NCBI GenBank assembly: GCA_019918135.1
Contig: WBZZ01002473.1
Location: forward strand, 1-64,000
Length of the DNA stretch: 64,000 bases
Reading direction: 5' to 3'
Source: Paulinella micropora
Lineage: Eukaryota; Cercozoa; Imbricatea; Euglyphida; Paulinellidae
A program made the position numbers and the translations under genes. Numbering within the stretch: the first letter of the stretch is position 1; each line of letters opens with the position of its first letter. The notes under the pieces are model-generated. The model did no database searches, was not told the DNA's origin, and was given only the letters and a program-made list of their open reading frames with translations. This document shows, in pieces, positions 29,666 to 38,428 of the stretch.

Positions 29666-31219
29666 CTAGAGCCTGCGCGGCCCGGCGTTCAATTTAGCTT
29701 TCCAGTACGTGTCAAGGTAGTTCGAATCAACCAGGAGGCCAAAGGGCTTCTGCGGGTCCTCCGGTCTGGTTAGGGCCCCCTTAAGCACAGTGTTTTCTTC
29801 CAGCCTAGCGAGCAGGTGCGCGTGCGCCGAAAACGCCAGCTCGTCGCGCCAGGTCCGTGCGCCCACGCGCGTGCGGGCCTTTGTATAGCTTTGCCAGCCG
29901 TCTTCTTCGCGCAGGAACTCGCTACGCCCCACGGTCGTCTCGTACCAAACGTCCAGCGCGTTCCTCAAAAAAGGGTGCTTGCTGCCGTGATTCTTCAGGA
30001 TCCGATTAAGCGCGTGGTACACGTACACGCACTCGTTGTACGCGACGTGCACAAACGGCTTCTCTGGGTAACGCAGGTCAGGGTGCTTGCCGCACCAGAT
30101 ATCCGCCGTCAGCGCGCGGTTCTGCAGCAGCAGGCGTTCTAGGCAAGGGCGCAGCCCCAACCCGAACGCCCACTGGTCCAGCCTCGGAAGCAGAGCCAGC
30201 GCCGCGCCCAGATGTTGCCGGTCCTTACGCTCGATGGCCGACAGCATCGTGCGCACCAAAGCATCACATTCTTCCTTGCGCTGGCACCTGGCGCCTACGA
30301 GCCTCTCGTACGTGTTGCAGACGAGCAGCAGGTAGTGCAGCAGGCCGAGTTTGCTTGGGGTTTCTGCCGGCCCGTCCGCCGGTAGCAGGCTGTTACTGAT
30401 GGCGTAAAAGTTAGGGTTCGCGGCGGCGACGACCTGCCCCTTGTTGTTGAGCTGCAGGACCTCACGTTCCAGGCCCAACACCAAGAAATGCCCCGCGTTC
30501 GGGGGATGAGCGCTCGCGCTGGGGGAATGGGCGCACGACCGGACAAAGATCGCGTAGGGCGATATGCAGGACCACACGTAGTACTCCTCCGTGCCAGGCC
30601 TGGCCAGCAGTGTCGGGATGCTTGCTACCTGCTTGTACAGCTGCCGGACCAACTGCGTGTGCTCGACTTTAGCCTTGAGCCAAGACAAGAGGTTCGTTGA
30701 TCCGTAGTGCTCCGTTTCCTGCAACAGGAGCAGGTGAGAGGGGCTCCACGCGGTATTCTGCTGCAGAACGGACGCGATGACCGCGAGGGCCGATGCTTTA
30801 GCCTTGTCGCAAACCGCCTCCGGGACGTCGTTCGCCGCTTTGTACTCGGACCGCTCGATTATGTTTCGCAGAGTCCGTAGGAGCTCCCGGGTCCCCGCGC
30901 CCAGTTCCTGGCGGCCGCTTCTCAACAGCCAAGCGAAGTTGTAGGTGCGTGGCACGGCTGGTGGCAGTTCTTGGGCCGCCAGTGCCTGCCGCTCCAGCAC
31001 GCCATTCAGGCTAGCAACTGCGGCACCGTCTGCCGCCACGCTGTAGAAACGGAGGCCAAAGGCCCTGTTGGCTTTTTCGTCGACTAAGAGCAGGTGCTGC
31101 CGCGTCACGTGGACCCCAGCGGGGCACTTGGCCTGGTTAAAGCGTGTAGTTATTGCTGTTAGCAGCGCCTCAAAGCCGGCCGTGCTTGGCTCTGTTACGA
31201 CGTTAGACCACTTTTTCAT
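29666..31219 (-). CDS. ORFan, 517 aa
   Basis: The ATG at 31217-31219 (MKKWSNVV) is chosen over a GTG five codons upstream. A soluble, mixed alpha/beta-looking protein without signal peptide or membrane helix. Visible features: FGLRFYSVAADGAAV near the N-terminus, a leucine-rich middle (LGLLHYLLLVCNTYERL) and a basic C-terminus (YWKAKLNAGPRRL). No family recognised. Codon choice is GC-rich like its neighbours, and the absence of long competing frames supports it as a real gene. Confidence 0.75.
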   Translation of the reverse strand: MKKWSNVVTEPSTAGFEALLTAITTRFNQAKCPAGVHVTRQHLLLVDEKANRAFGLRFYSVAADGAAVASLNGVLERQALAAQELPPAVPRTYNFAWLLRSGRQELGAGTRELLRTLRNIIERSEYKAANDVPEAVCDKAKASALAVIASVLQQNTAWSPSHLLLLQETEHYGSTNLLSWLKAKVEHTQLVRQLYKQVASIPTLLARPGTEEYYVWSCISPYAIFVRSCAHSPSASAHPPNAGHFLVLGLEREVLQLNNKGQVVAAANPNFYAISNSLLPADGPAETPSKLGLLHYLLLVCNTYERLVGARCQRKEECDALVRTMLSAIERKDRQHLGAALALLPRLDQWAFGLGLRPCLERLLLQNRALTADIWCGKHPDLRYPEKPFVHVAYNECVYVYHALNRILKNHGSKHPFLRNALDVWYETTVGRSEFLREEDGWQSYTKARTRVGARTWRDELAFSAHAHLLARLEENTVLKGALTRPEDPQKPFGLLVDSNYLDTYWKAKLNAGPRRL

Positions 31220-31411
31220 GCGCAAAAAGAACACACAAGAGCTACGGACTTTGTTTAGTAGGCTTTTTTAATGCTCGAGAATAAAAGAGAGAGACAGCTA
31301 GCAACTGGCATTCCCCTCCCCCAAATTTGTCCCGCCCCCCCCCTACCCCGCTCCCGATTCTTGCTTGTCCGGAACAAAGGCGGGCACAGTGCTGCGGAAA
31401 CGGGCGCGGCA

Positions 31412-32295
31412 TCAGGCGAGAGTGGCCCACGCGTTCTCTTCTATCAGTTGTTTTCTTTCTTCATCAGTGAAGCCGTCGTCTTCGATGTCAAAGGTCTGTC
31501 GGATCTGCGCGGGCGTCTTGCCCTTGAGCATGCTCGCGATCTTTGTACACGCGAGCAACAGCAGAGGTTCGATTTCCAGGTAGTTCGCGGCCTGACAACA
31601 CACACACACCCCCCCCAAAAAAAACAAACGCGACGGTTTCCTGTCTTTTTTCGGGACGCTGCCAAAAAACCAAACAAACCACGCACAAAAAGCAAGAAGC
31701 AGGCGCAGGAGGGGACCAGAGTTAGCTCAAATAGCATCTCGTTTTCCACGGTGATGAACTCAGCGTACTCCGGACCCACTAGTTCGACCAGGTCGACGCT
31801 CTTGATCGGCCTTTCAATTTCCTTCATTTTTGTCTTGCTGTAGAGCTCCATGAAATCGACTACTTTCTGCAGGATCTTCATATTCTTAATGTACAGTACT
31901 ATACGATACCATTTGTGGTGGCCATTTTCGTCGGTTTCGTAGTCCTCCGGGTTGTTGACTACCATTTTACTGACTAAGCCAGATAGCTTGGCCTTCGCTA
32001 AGGACAAACTTACCGACGTTCCGGCCGCCGGCTTTGCCGCCGGCTTGCCGGCCGCCGGCTTTACTGCTGCCGGCTTTGCTGCCACCGGCTTTGCTGCCTC
32101 CCTGGCGGCTTTCCTCTCTGCTTCGGCCTCCGCCCTTGCGGCTTCTCTCTCTGTTTTTGTTATCAACTTTCTGGTGGCAATTGTGAATATCACTGTTTCT
32201 TCTGTGTCCTCGTCATTTTCGTCTAGGCTCGTAGCTTCTTGCTTCTTCTCTCGCTTGGTGCTCCTAGCTTCTTGCTTCTTCTCTTGCTTGGACAT
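31412..32295 (-). CDS. SKP1-like protein with a 125-nt intron; coding join(32295..31717, 31591..31412)
   Basis: Exon 1 (193 codons) starts at the ATG 32293-32295 (MSKQEKKQ). It has a Lys/Glu-rich head, a strand-like segment VIFTIATRKLI, a Lys/Ala/Pro low-complexity insert, and a BTB-like part ending FITVENEMLFELTL. Exon 2 (59 codons) reads AANYLEIEPLLLLACTKIAS, then KGKTPAQIRQTFDIEDD and EENAWATLA. This is the classic SKP1 C-terminus that binds F-box proteins. Splicing at 31716/31592 (CTG|GTCCCC...TTGTCAG|GCC, phase 0) restores the invariant LFEL..AANYL junction. The 252-aa product is longer than ordinary SKP1 (about 160) because of the N-terminal insert. It probably bridges cullin and F-box proteins in an SCF ubiquitin ligase. 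Confidence 0.85.
31592..31716 (-). other. Intron in the SKP1-like gene (125 nt, phase 0)
   Basis: GT at 31716-31715 and AG at 31593-31592 on the minus strand. The donor GTCCCC is non-consensus; the acceptor is preceded by a GT-rich tract. Translating through it gives a Cys/Phe-rich stretch foreign to SKP1. Confidence 0.75.
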
Positions 32296-32799
32296 TTTTT
32301 TCACAAAAAGACCCCAGAGAAGAAAACGACTCCTGAGGTTGTGAAACTTAGTTTTTAAAAATCTCCAAAGGGCCCAAGATGTTTTGCAACACGGAGTTAC
32401 GAAAGAAAAACGCGGGGGGTCGGAAGGGGGGGGGGAAGAGGGCAAAGCGAAATTTCGTCCCCCCGGGGGGTTTCGAAGATGAGCGCCAACTCATCTTCCA
32501 CCCCCCCCCCCCCCACAGCTCTCTCTCTCTCTCTCTCCTTTCCTCGCCACGCACGCAAAAACAAGAGCCGGGTCCCTTTCCCCCCTCCCGCCCATTTCCA
32601 AATGTATTTCCCTCCTTTTTTCTCTTTGCGTTCTGTTTTCTTTCTTGACGCTCGGCCCCCCCCCCTTATCCCGCCTTTGCCCCTCCCCTCCGACTCTCCC
32701 GCGTTGGCGCAACCCCCCTTTCTTTTTTTACCCTCGAAGACCCCCCTGCGTAAATATGCCTGTTTTTTAAGACAAGAAAGGGGAGTTGTGCGAAGAAGG
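32296..32799. other. Divergent intergenic region with homopolymers
   Basis: Between two divergent genes. It carries G runs near 32413-32435, C runs at 32500-32514 and 32656-32664, and a CT microsatellite (32518-32537). No gene is seen. Confidence 0.4.
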
Positions 32800-33480
32800 A
32801 TGGCCGGCCCGTTTGAAGCACGTGGAGATAGTTGGCTGGGCCAGAATGCCAAGAAATTTAAGACGTCATTTCCCGAATCTTGGCTAAGGGCTTCGGTATG
32901 TCTACAGGCACAAAGGCCGAACCGTGTTCCCTTAGATGAACAAAATGTCGAGGATCTGGGCAACACGGTACGTCTCTATCTGGGCAAGCACGGACAGAGC
33001 AGCCTTGGCGTCTTTCTTACGGGCGTGTACAAGGCAGAGCAGGCGGCCGCAGCGCCTTTGGCTAATGGCGAAGGAAAACACAGCAAATTCCCCACCACTG
33101 CTGGTCGGACGAGTTCAGCAATACTCACTGCTGCAGAAACCAAGAGTTTCACGATTCGTAGCTTCCTGGAAAGCGCGATCAGAAGTTACGGTGCTGATGT
33201 CAATGAAGACGACATCGATTATGAGGTACTAACAAAATTTGTGAAATCCCGTGGTCCCGACGGTCTGGTGTTGACAAAGCAAGAAAAGTACTTAAACAAC
33301 GTTGATGGCGAACTCGAGTGGACTGATAAATTAATCGACGAATTAGTACAGAAAGATGATTCTCTTACAAGTTCATTCAGCGTTTGGACAAGAAGACTAA
33401 ATACGCTATTTAATGGTGAATCAAGAGCGGTGCGCTTGTACGCCCCCGGTGAGCAGCGACAATCTATCAGGGCAAGATGA
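32800..33480 (+). CDS. ORFan, 226 aa
   Basis: The ATG at 32800 begins MAGPFEARGDSWLGQNAKKF; the longer upstream reading is translation of C/T tracts and is rejected. The protein is soluble, with charged helical segments (FTIRSFLESAIRSYGAD, VNEDDIDYEVLTKFV, ELEWTDKLIDELVQKDD). No family recognised. Its base composition is less GC-rich than the neighbours, as seen in ATTAATCGACGAATTAGTAC. Confidence 0.65.
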   Translation: MAGPFEARGDSWLGQNAKKFKTSFPESWLRASVCLQAQRPNRVPLDEQNVEDLGNTVRLYLGKHGQSSLGVFLTGVYKAEQAAAAPLANGEGKHSKFPTTAGRTSSAILTAAETKSFTIRSFLESAIRSYGADVNEDDIDYEVLTKFVKSRGPDGLVLTKQEKYLNNVDGELEWTDKLIDELVQKDDSLTSSFSVWTRRLNTLFNGESRAVRLYAPGEQRQSIRAR

Positions 33481-34159
33481 TGAGGCGCCTTTGCGAGGAG
33501 TCGGAGGCACGCACTAATTCTTTGTGGACAGAAAACAAAAACGCCTCGGCAGAAAAAACCAGTCAACAACCACCACAACAAAAAAGAGATTTTCAAAAAC
33601 CAAACCTGCCAAAGACATAAAGTAGTAGTGTCAGGCTTGGCGACAAAGCTTCTGTGCAAATTTATAGCGGGTGGTTGACAGATACCGACAATAAAAAAAA
33701 ACCGGATTTTCAGTCTCTAACGTGCAGGCTGTCTTTCTTATTACTGAATAGAAATTCTGACCAAATAACTTGTTTTTTTTACTGATCAAGAAACACGCTG
33801 TTACATTCGAGGGTGTCTGGCGGCTATCTCTTTTTGTTGTAAACCGTTCAAATTTATAGGTTCTCCGTTGTTCGATCAAGACAACAGGTGTCCCTAAGAA
33901 AAAAAGGAGAGTAAGCAAGGAGGTGTTTTTGTGGTGCTTTAGGTGCGAAAAAAATCCAGCAAGTGTGGATGTTTTCGCCAGAAGTCATACATTTCCTCCC
34001 CAGACACCCCCCTGTTTCGGCCATGAGAAACTTCTTCATTCGCGGCGGCATTGCTCCTGCCAAAAGTAAGTGGCAGCAAAGACCTTTGTTTTCACACGGT
34101 CGAGACAATAAAAAACAGGAATTGGTGCATGAACAAGAATCCATTGAATAAAAGAGATA
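33481..34159. other. Intergenic, no gene seen
   Basis: A/T-rich DNA with only broken short frames. Poly(A) runs lie at 33694-33702 and 33899-33905. Confidence 0.4.
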
Positions 34160-34530
34160 GAATACTAGAAAAACACACGACGATACACACAACGATACAC
34201 AACGATACACACACGACGATACACACAACGATACACAACGATACACACACGACGATACACGACGATACACACAACGATACACAACGATACACACACGACG
34301 ATACACGACGATACACAACGATACACACACAACGATACACACACACGACAATACACACGACGATACACACGACGATACACGACGATACACGACGATACAC
34401 ACAACGATACACAACGATACACACACGACGATACACGACGATACACAACGATACACACACAACGATACACACACACGACAATACACACGACGATACACAC
34501 GACGATACACGACGATACACACACAAATCT
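34160..34530. repeat. CGATACAC tandem repeat array
   Basis: About forty copies of short units ACGATACAC or ACAATACAC, mixed as ACACGACGATACAC and ACACAACGATACAC. Some higher-order blocks recur, for example 34240-34345 compared with 34400-34470. All three frames stay open on the minus strand because of the composition, but no protein is implied. Confidence 0.9.
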
Positions 34531-34659
34531 CCCGTGTACACTACAAAAGAAACCTTTCACACACAACACTCGGATTGTTTTCCCGACTACAAGCAACATT
34601 TCCCCGCACGTGTGTGCACACTGTACAACATTTATGCTTCCCACAGGACAGGAATGGGG

Positions 34660-34760
34660 GCCCCCCTGCACTACGTGTTCCACTGGACTGGTGGAGCACA
34701 ATGGGCTCGCCATTGCGCAAACACAATGTTGGCGGCATTGAGCAAAACCACTTGCGCTCA
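34660..34760. repeat. CAATG..CATTG palindrome cluster, small copy
   Basis: From 34699 the bases CAATGGGCTCGCCATTGCGC and then CAATGTTGGCGGCATTG closely match the start of the large cluster at 50332. Each is an imperfect palindrome with CAATG/CATTG ends. Confidence 0.8.
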
Positions 34761-34934
34761 CCCCCACCAGTGCCAAGACAGGCCCCCCCCCTTCCTCTTT
34801 TAGCCATTGAGCTGCCCAATGGTGCCTTTCTTTCGTCTGCGCGCGAATTTTTTGGAAGAAAATGTTGGCCTGTGCTAACTATGGGGCTGCTTGTTTCGAG
34901 CTTATGAAGGGTGTTATTTCTGGTCTCATTTCGT

Positions 34935-35475
34935 GTGTGTTGTGAAGGTGCGTGTGTTGTGTAAAAAAAAATCTTGTGCGTGTGTGTGTCAAGTGTCCAT
35001 CTGGTGTCTGTGTGTGTATTTGTGTGAACGTGTGTGTGTGTGTGTGAACGTGTGTATGTGTGTATCGTCGTGTGTGTTGTGTACATGCGAAAGGTTTGGG
35101 TGTTTGCGTGTGTCTGTGTGTGTATTTGTGTGAACGTGTGTGTGTGTGTGAACGTGTGTGTGTGTGAACGTGTGTGTGTGTGAACGTGTGTGTGTGTGTA
35201 TTTGTGTGTGTGAACGTGTGTGTGTGTGTGTATTTGTGTGTGTGAACGTGTGTGTGTGTGTGTGTATTTGTGTGTGTGAACGTGTGTGAACGTGTGTGTG
35301 AACGTGTGTGTGAACGTGTGTGTGTGTGAACGTGTGTGTGTGTACTTTTGTGTGTGTGTGTACTTTTGTGTGTGTCTTGTGTAGGTGTGTGTATTTGTGT
35401 GAACGTGTGTGTATCGTCGTGTGTCTATGTATCTATGTACGCGTGTGTATCGTGTCTTGTGTGTTTGTGTGTTGT
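34935..35475. repeat. GT-rich block with GTGTGAAC units
   Basis: A long (GT)n tract punctuated by GAACGTGTGTG and TATTTGTGTG units. It ends about 115 nt before the next gene. A TTTCTTCTTGTCGCACAG splice-acceptor-like sequence directly precedes the ATG at 35591. Confidence 0.9.
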
Positions 35476-35590
35476 GCCGCAAGTATCCTAGATGTAGAAA
35501 CACGTTCGAAGCTTCGCTCCAACTGTTGAACTCTCTCTCTCCCCTTTCGTCCCGCCTCTCCCTAACTTTCTTCTTGTCGCACAGGCCGGC

Positions 35591-38341
35591 ATGAAGAAGA
35601 GAAAATGTCTGCAGAAAAACCCCCGCGAAAAAGGAAAACACCTTCGATCGACGAAACGCCACCGGGCCTGCCCCACAACGACCCCCCGCAAACGCCGCGC
35701 GGCCGAGTGGCGCGAAGAACTTTTCAGGGACTGCCGCAGGTTCCAGGGCAGGCACCTGAACAGGGAGCTGATCAATGACCTGCTCCTGCAGATCGGCCTC
35801 GCGGAATCTTGTACCGACCTGCAAAGGGTTCGTAAACTCAACCCCAACGTCTTATTGTTTGCCAAACAGAAGTACTGGTCAGAGTTACCCTGCAGGGGCC
35901 AGGGCGCCTTCGCCGCCCTGCAACACCTGGAGGCCTCGAGGTACGTCGTAGCCGATGTTCTCGAGCTTGAGAAATCCAACTTCGACCCCCCTAACCCCGT
36001 CAGCGCTTGCGATCTGTCTCAATGCACCACCTGCAACAATCTGCGGAATGCCTTCGTGCTTTGGCTGTGCCTGTCCAACGCCCTCGCGGACACGCCGGCC
36101 GGAGACATGCTGCGCCGGGAACTGGAGGAAGCTCTACTACCGTTCAGAATGCACGCTTGGGCGCACGAGATGATGGAGCCCCTGCTCGAGCACAACAATC
36201 TGACTGTCTTGGAGTGCCTGTGGAATAACTTCTCCTTGCTCAAGATCAGCATCCTGGCACGGATGGGCTCGAATGTCGACCAGAACGAACAGGCCCAGCA
36301 GGTCCCGGCGCAGGCCGCAGAGAAGTTCTGGAAGAAGCTGATCTCTGTGACGCCAGCGGTCGAGCAAGAGTCGGAAGCAGCCGTTTGGGCCGAGCGTTGC
36401 TGTTCGGACCAGCCCGCCACCGCGCGGGAGGCCGCGCGGGAGCCCCCGCGGGACGCGGATCTGGCCGCGACCTTTCTGGCCCTGCTCTGGATACTGCGCC
36501 ACTCGGCGGACCAAAACTTGTCCGCCGAGGGCCTGCTGCAAGGGCTGCGGCTAAGACGCACGAACCACGCGGCGTACGCAATGTCAGACGACGACGGCGG
36601 CGGCGCGGAAGACGCCGACGGCGCTGAGGATGCCGCCGACGAAGACGCCGACGGCGGCGACGAAGACGACGACGACGGCGGCGGGGAGGACCTGTTGACG
36701 GGTCTGCTGGGCTACTGGCAGAAGACTGTGGATGACCAGCCGGCGCAGCACGATGTGCCCACGGTAGAAGCCACTAATGACGCGCGCGTGCTCGACCCCC
36801 TTGGCGACACAGCGATCGACGAGCCAATCCAACTTTACAGCCCGGTAGACAACGACCAGACCGGCCCTGGTCCGCCCGGCCAGGACAGTACGGCGGGGCT
36901 GGACGCGCTGGTCGACGCGGCCGAGAGAATGCCCCCGCAAGTTCCCCGCGGCCAGCTGGACTCGGGCCACGAGGAGCACACCTATCAACGTGCGGGGGCC
37001 CGCCACACACACTTGCGGCACGAACCTAACGCCGATATGCTGCGGCCTGCGGCCGCACGCGAACTCCCCGAGAGCCCCGCCGACAATTCGCTCGACCGAG
37101 ATACGCACCATTCAGACCCGCCAGCCGGACCTAACACCGACATGCTGCGGCCTGCGGCCGCCAGGCACGCGGGCCGCCCCCAGAGCCCCGCCGACAATTC
37201 GCTCGACCGAGATACGCACCATTCAGACCCGCCGCGCACACATGTGCGGCAGGCCTTCGGCTTCTACCACACTAGTGCGACATCATCATCACGCTCCGAA
37301 CCGGCCGGCTGGTCGGAGGAGGCGCCGCCGACGCGCCTCCAGCGCCCCGTCCCGCAGCGCGCGGTTCCACGCTTTGGCCCGCACTTTCCGCCTACCTACG
37401 CTGGTAGTACCCCGCACTTTCCGTCTACCCACGCTGGTAGTACCCCGCACTTTCCGCCTACCCACGCTGGTAGTACCCCGCACTTTCCGTCTACCCACGC
37501 TGGTAGTACCCCGCACTTTCCGTCTACCCACGCTGGTAGTACCCCGCACTTTCCGTCTACCCACGCTGGTAGTACCCCGCACTTTCCGCCTACCCACGCT
37601 GGTAGTACCCCGCACTTTCCGTCTACCCACGCTGGTAGTACCCCGCACTTTCCGTCTACCCACGCTGGTAGTACCCCGCACTTTCCGCCTACCCACGCTG
37701 GTAGTACCCCGCACGTCGGTCCGCCCGTCCCTCAGTTTGGTCCGTGCTTTCAGCCACACTTGGAGTGCCAGCACGTCGCTCCGCCCGTCCCGCACTTTGG
37801 TCCGCGCTTTCAGCCACACTTGGGGTGCCAGCACGTCGCTCCGCCCGTCCCGCACTTTGGTCCGCGCTTTCAGCCACACTTGGAGTGCCAGCACGTCGCT
37901 CCGCCCGTCCCGCACTTTGGTCCGCGCTTTCAGCCCCACTTGGAGTGCCAGCACGTCGGTCCGCCCGTCCCGCACTTTGGTCCGCGCTTTCAGCCACACT
38001 TGGAGTGCCAGCACGTCGCTCCGCCCGTCCCGCACTTTGGTCCGCGCTTTCAGCCCCACTTGGAGTGCCAGCACGTCGGTCCGCCCGTCCCGCACTTTGG
38101 TCCGCGCTTTCAGCCACACTTGGAGTGCCAGCACGTCGGTCCGCTCGTCCCTCGTTTTGGTCCGCGCTTTAGCCCCCGTCGTTGGCCGCCAGTGCAGCCG
38201 GCCGCAGAGCAGGAGTCGACCCGCGTCGTGTTCCGAAGAACAACGCCCGAGACGCACCAAGAAGGCGGCCTGAAGGTGGAAGAAGCAGACGTAAGCGATG
38301 GCTGGCAAAGCTTTCCCTCCCCAACTTTCTTTCCAACCTAA
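35591..38341 (+). CDS. Large protein with acidic middle and two Pro/His minisatellites
   Basis: 916 aa from the ATG at 35591. A basic N-terminus (KKRKCLQKNPREKGK, possible nuclear signal) leads into a helical domain (about 40-330). An Asp/Glu/Gly-rich stretch (about 331-370) follows, then three HSDPP-type repeats with LDRDTHHSDPP (about 470-560). The C-terminal third is ten 11-residue units HFP(S/P)THAGSTP and about seven 20-residue units HVAPPVPHFGPRFQPHLECQ. No family recognised. The repeats resemble proline-rich, possibly filament-like or DNA/protein scaffold regions (inference). The stop overlaps an AATAAA (38340-38345). A second frame beginning MSAEKPPRKRKTP at 35605 also looks protein-like for about 55 codons but then stops. 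Confidence 0.75.
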   Translation: MKKRKCLQKNPREKGKHLRSTKRHRACPTTTPRKRRAAEWREELFRDCRRFQGRHLNRELINDLLLQIGLAESCTDLQRVRKLNPNVLLFAKQKYWSELPCRGQGAFAALQHLEASRYVVADVLELEKSNFDPPNPVSACDLSQCTTCNNLRNAFVLWLCLSNALADTPAGDMLRRELEEALLPFRMHAWAHEMMEPLLEHNNLTVLECLWNNFSLLKISILARMGSNVDQNEQAQQVPAQAAEKFWKKLISVTPAVEQESEAAVWAERCCSDQPATAREAAREPPRDADLAATFLALLWILRHSADQNLSAEGLLQGLRLRRTNHAAYAMSDDDGGGAEDADGAEDAADEDADGGDEDDDDGGGEDLLTGLLGYWQKTVDDQPAQHDVPTVEATNDARVLDPLGDTAIDEPIQLYSPVDNDQTGPGPPGQDSTAGLDALVDAAERMPPQVPRGQLDSGHEEHTYQRAGARHTHLRHEPNADMLRPAAARELPESPADNSLDRDTHHSDPPAGPNTDMLRPAAARHAGRPQSPADNSLDRDTHHSDPPRTHVRQAFGFYHTSATSSSRSEPAGWSEEAPPTRLQRPVPQRAVPRFGPHFPPTYAGSTPHFPSTHAGSTPHFPPTHAGSTPHFPSTHAGSTPHFPSTHAGSTPHFPSTHAGSTPHFPPTHAGSTPHFPSTHAGSTPHFPSTHAGSTPHFPPTHAGSTPHVGPPVPQFGPCFQPHLECQHVAPPVPHFGPRFQPHLGCQHVAPPVPHFGPRFQPHLECQHVAPPVPHFGPRFQPHLECQHVGPPVPHFGPRFQPHLECQHVAPPVPHFGPRFQPHLECQHVGPPVPHFGPRFQPHLECQHVGPLVPRFGPRFSPRRWPPVQPAAEQESTRVVFRRTTPETHQEGGLKVEEADVSDGWQSFPSPTFFPT
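37382..37711 (+). repeat. 33-bp coding minisatellite, 10 copies
   Basis: Ten units encode HFPSTHAGSTP or HFPPTHAGSTP; the first has Tyr for His. Units are nearly identical in DNA, pointing to recent expansion. Confidence 0.95.
37712..38191 (+). repeat. 60-bp coding minisatellite, 7 copies plus a degenerate eighth
   Basis: Units encode HV(A/G)PPVPHFGPRFQPHLECQ. GCT/GGT alternation (A or G at position 3) defines a higher-order pattern. The unit is a multiple of 3 and leaves long open frames on both strands. Confidence 0.95.
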
Positions 38342-38428
38342 TAAATCTGATCTTTCAGCCAAAAAATAATTCGCCCCCGGTCCGGTGGTCACGACAGCCG
38401 CCTCTTGCTTTCTTTTTTGTTTTTTTTA

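Noticed and set aside
35605..35776. Alternative start MSAEKPPRKRKTP in a second frame at the head of the 35591 gene.
   Set aside because: It looks protein-like at first but stops after about 55 codons and has no GT-AG join that I could find to rescue it.
33854..35824. Cys/Val- and Thr/His-rich frames over the CGATACAC and GT-rich arrays.
   Set aside because: Pure microsatellite translation with no non-repeat protein sequence.
36990..38392. Long open frames in other phases and on the minus strand over the Pro/His minisatellites.
   Set aside because: The 33- and 60-bp units happen to lack stops in several frames; translations are monotonous and the plus-strand 35591 frame alone continues into non-repeat protein on its N-terminal side.
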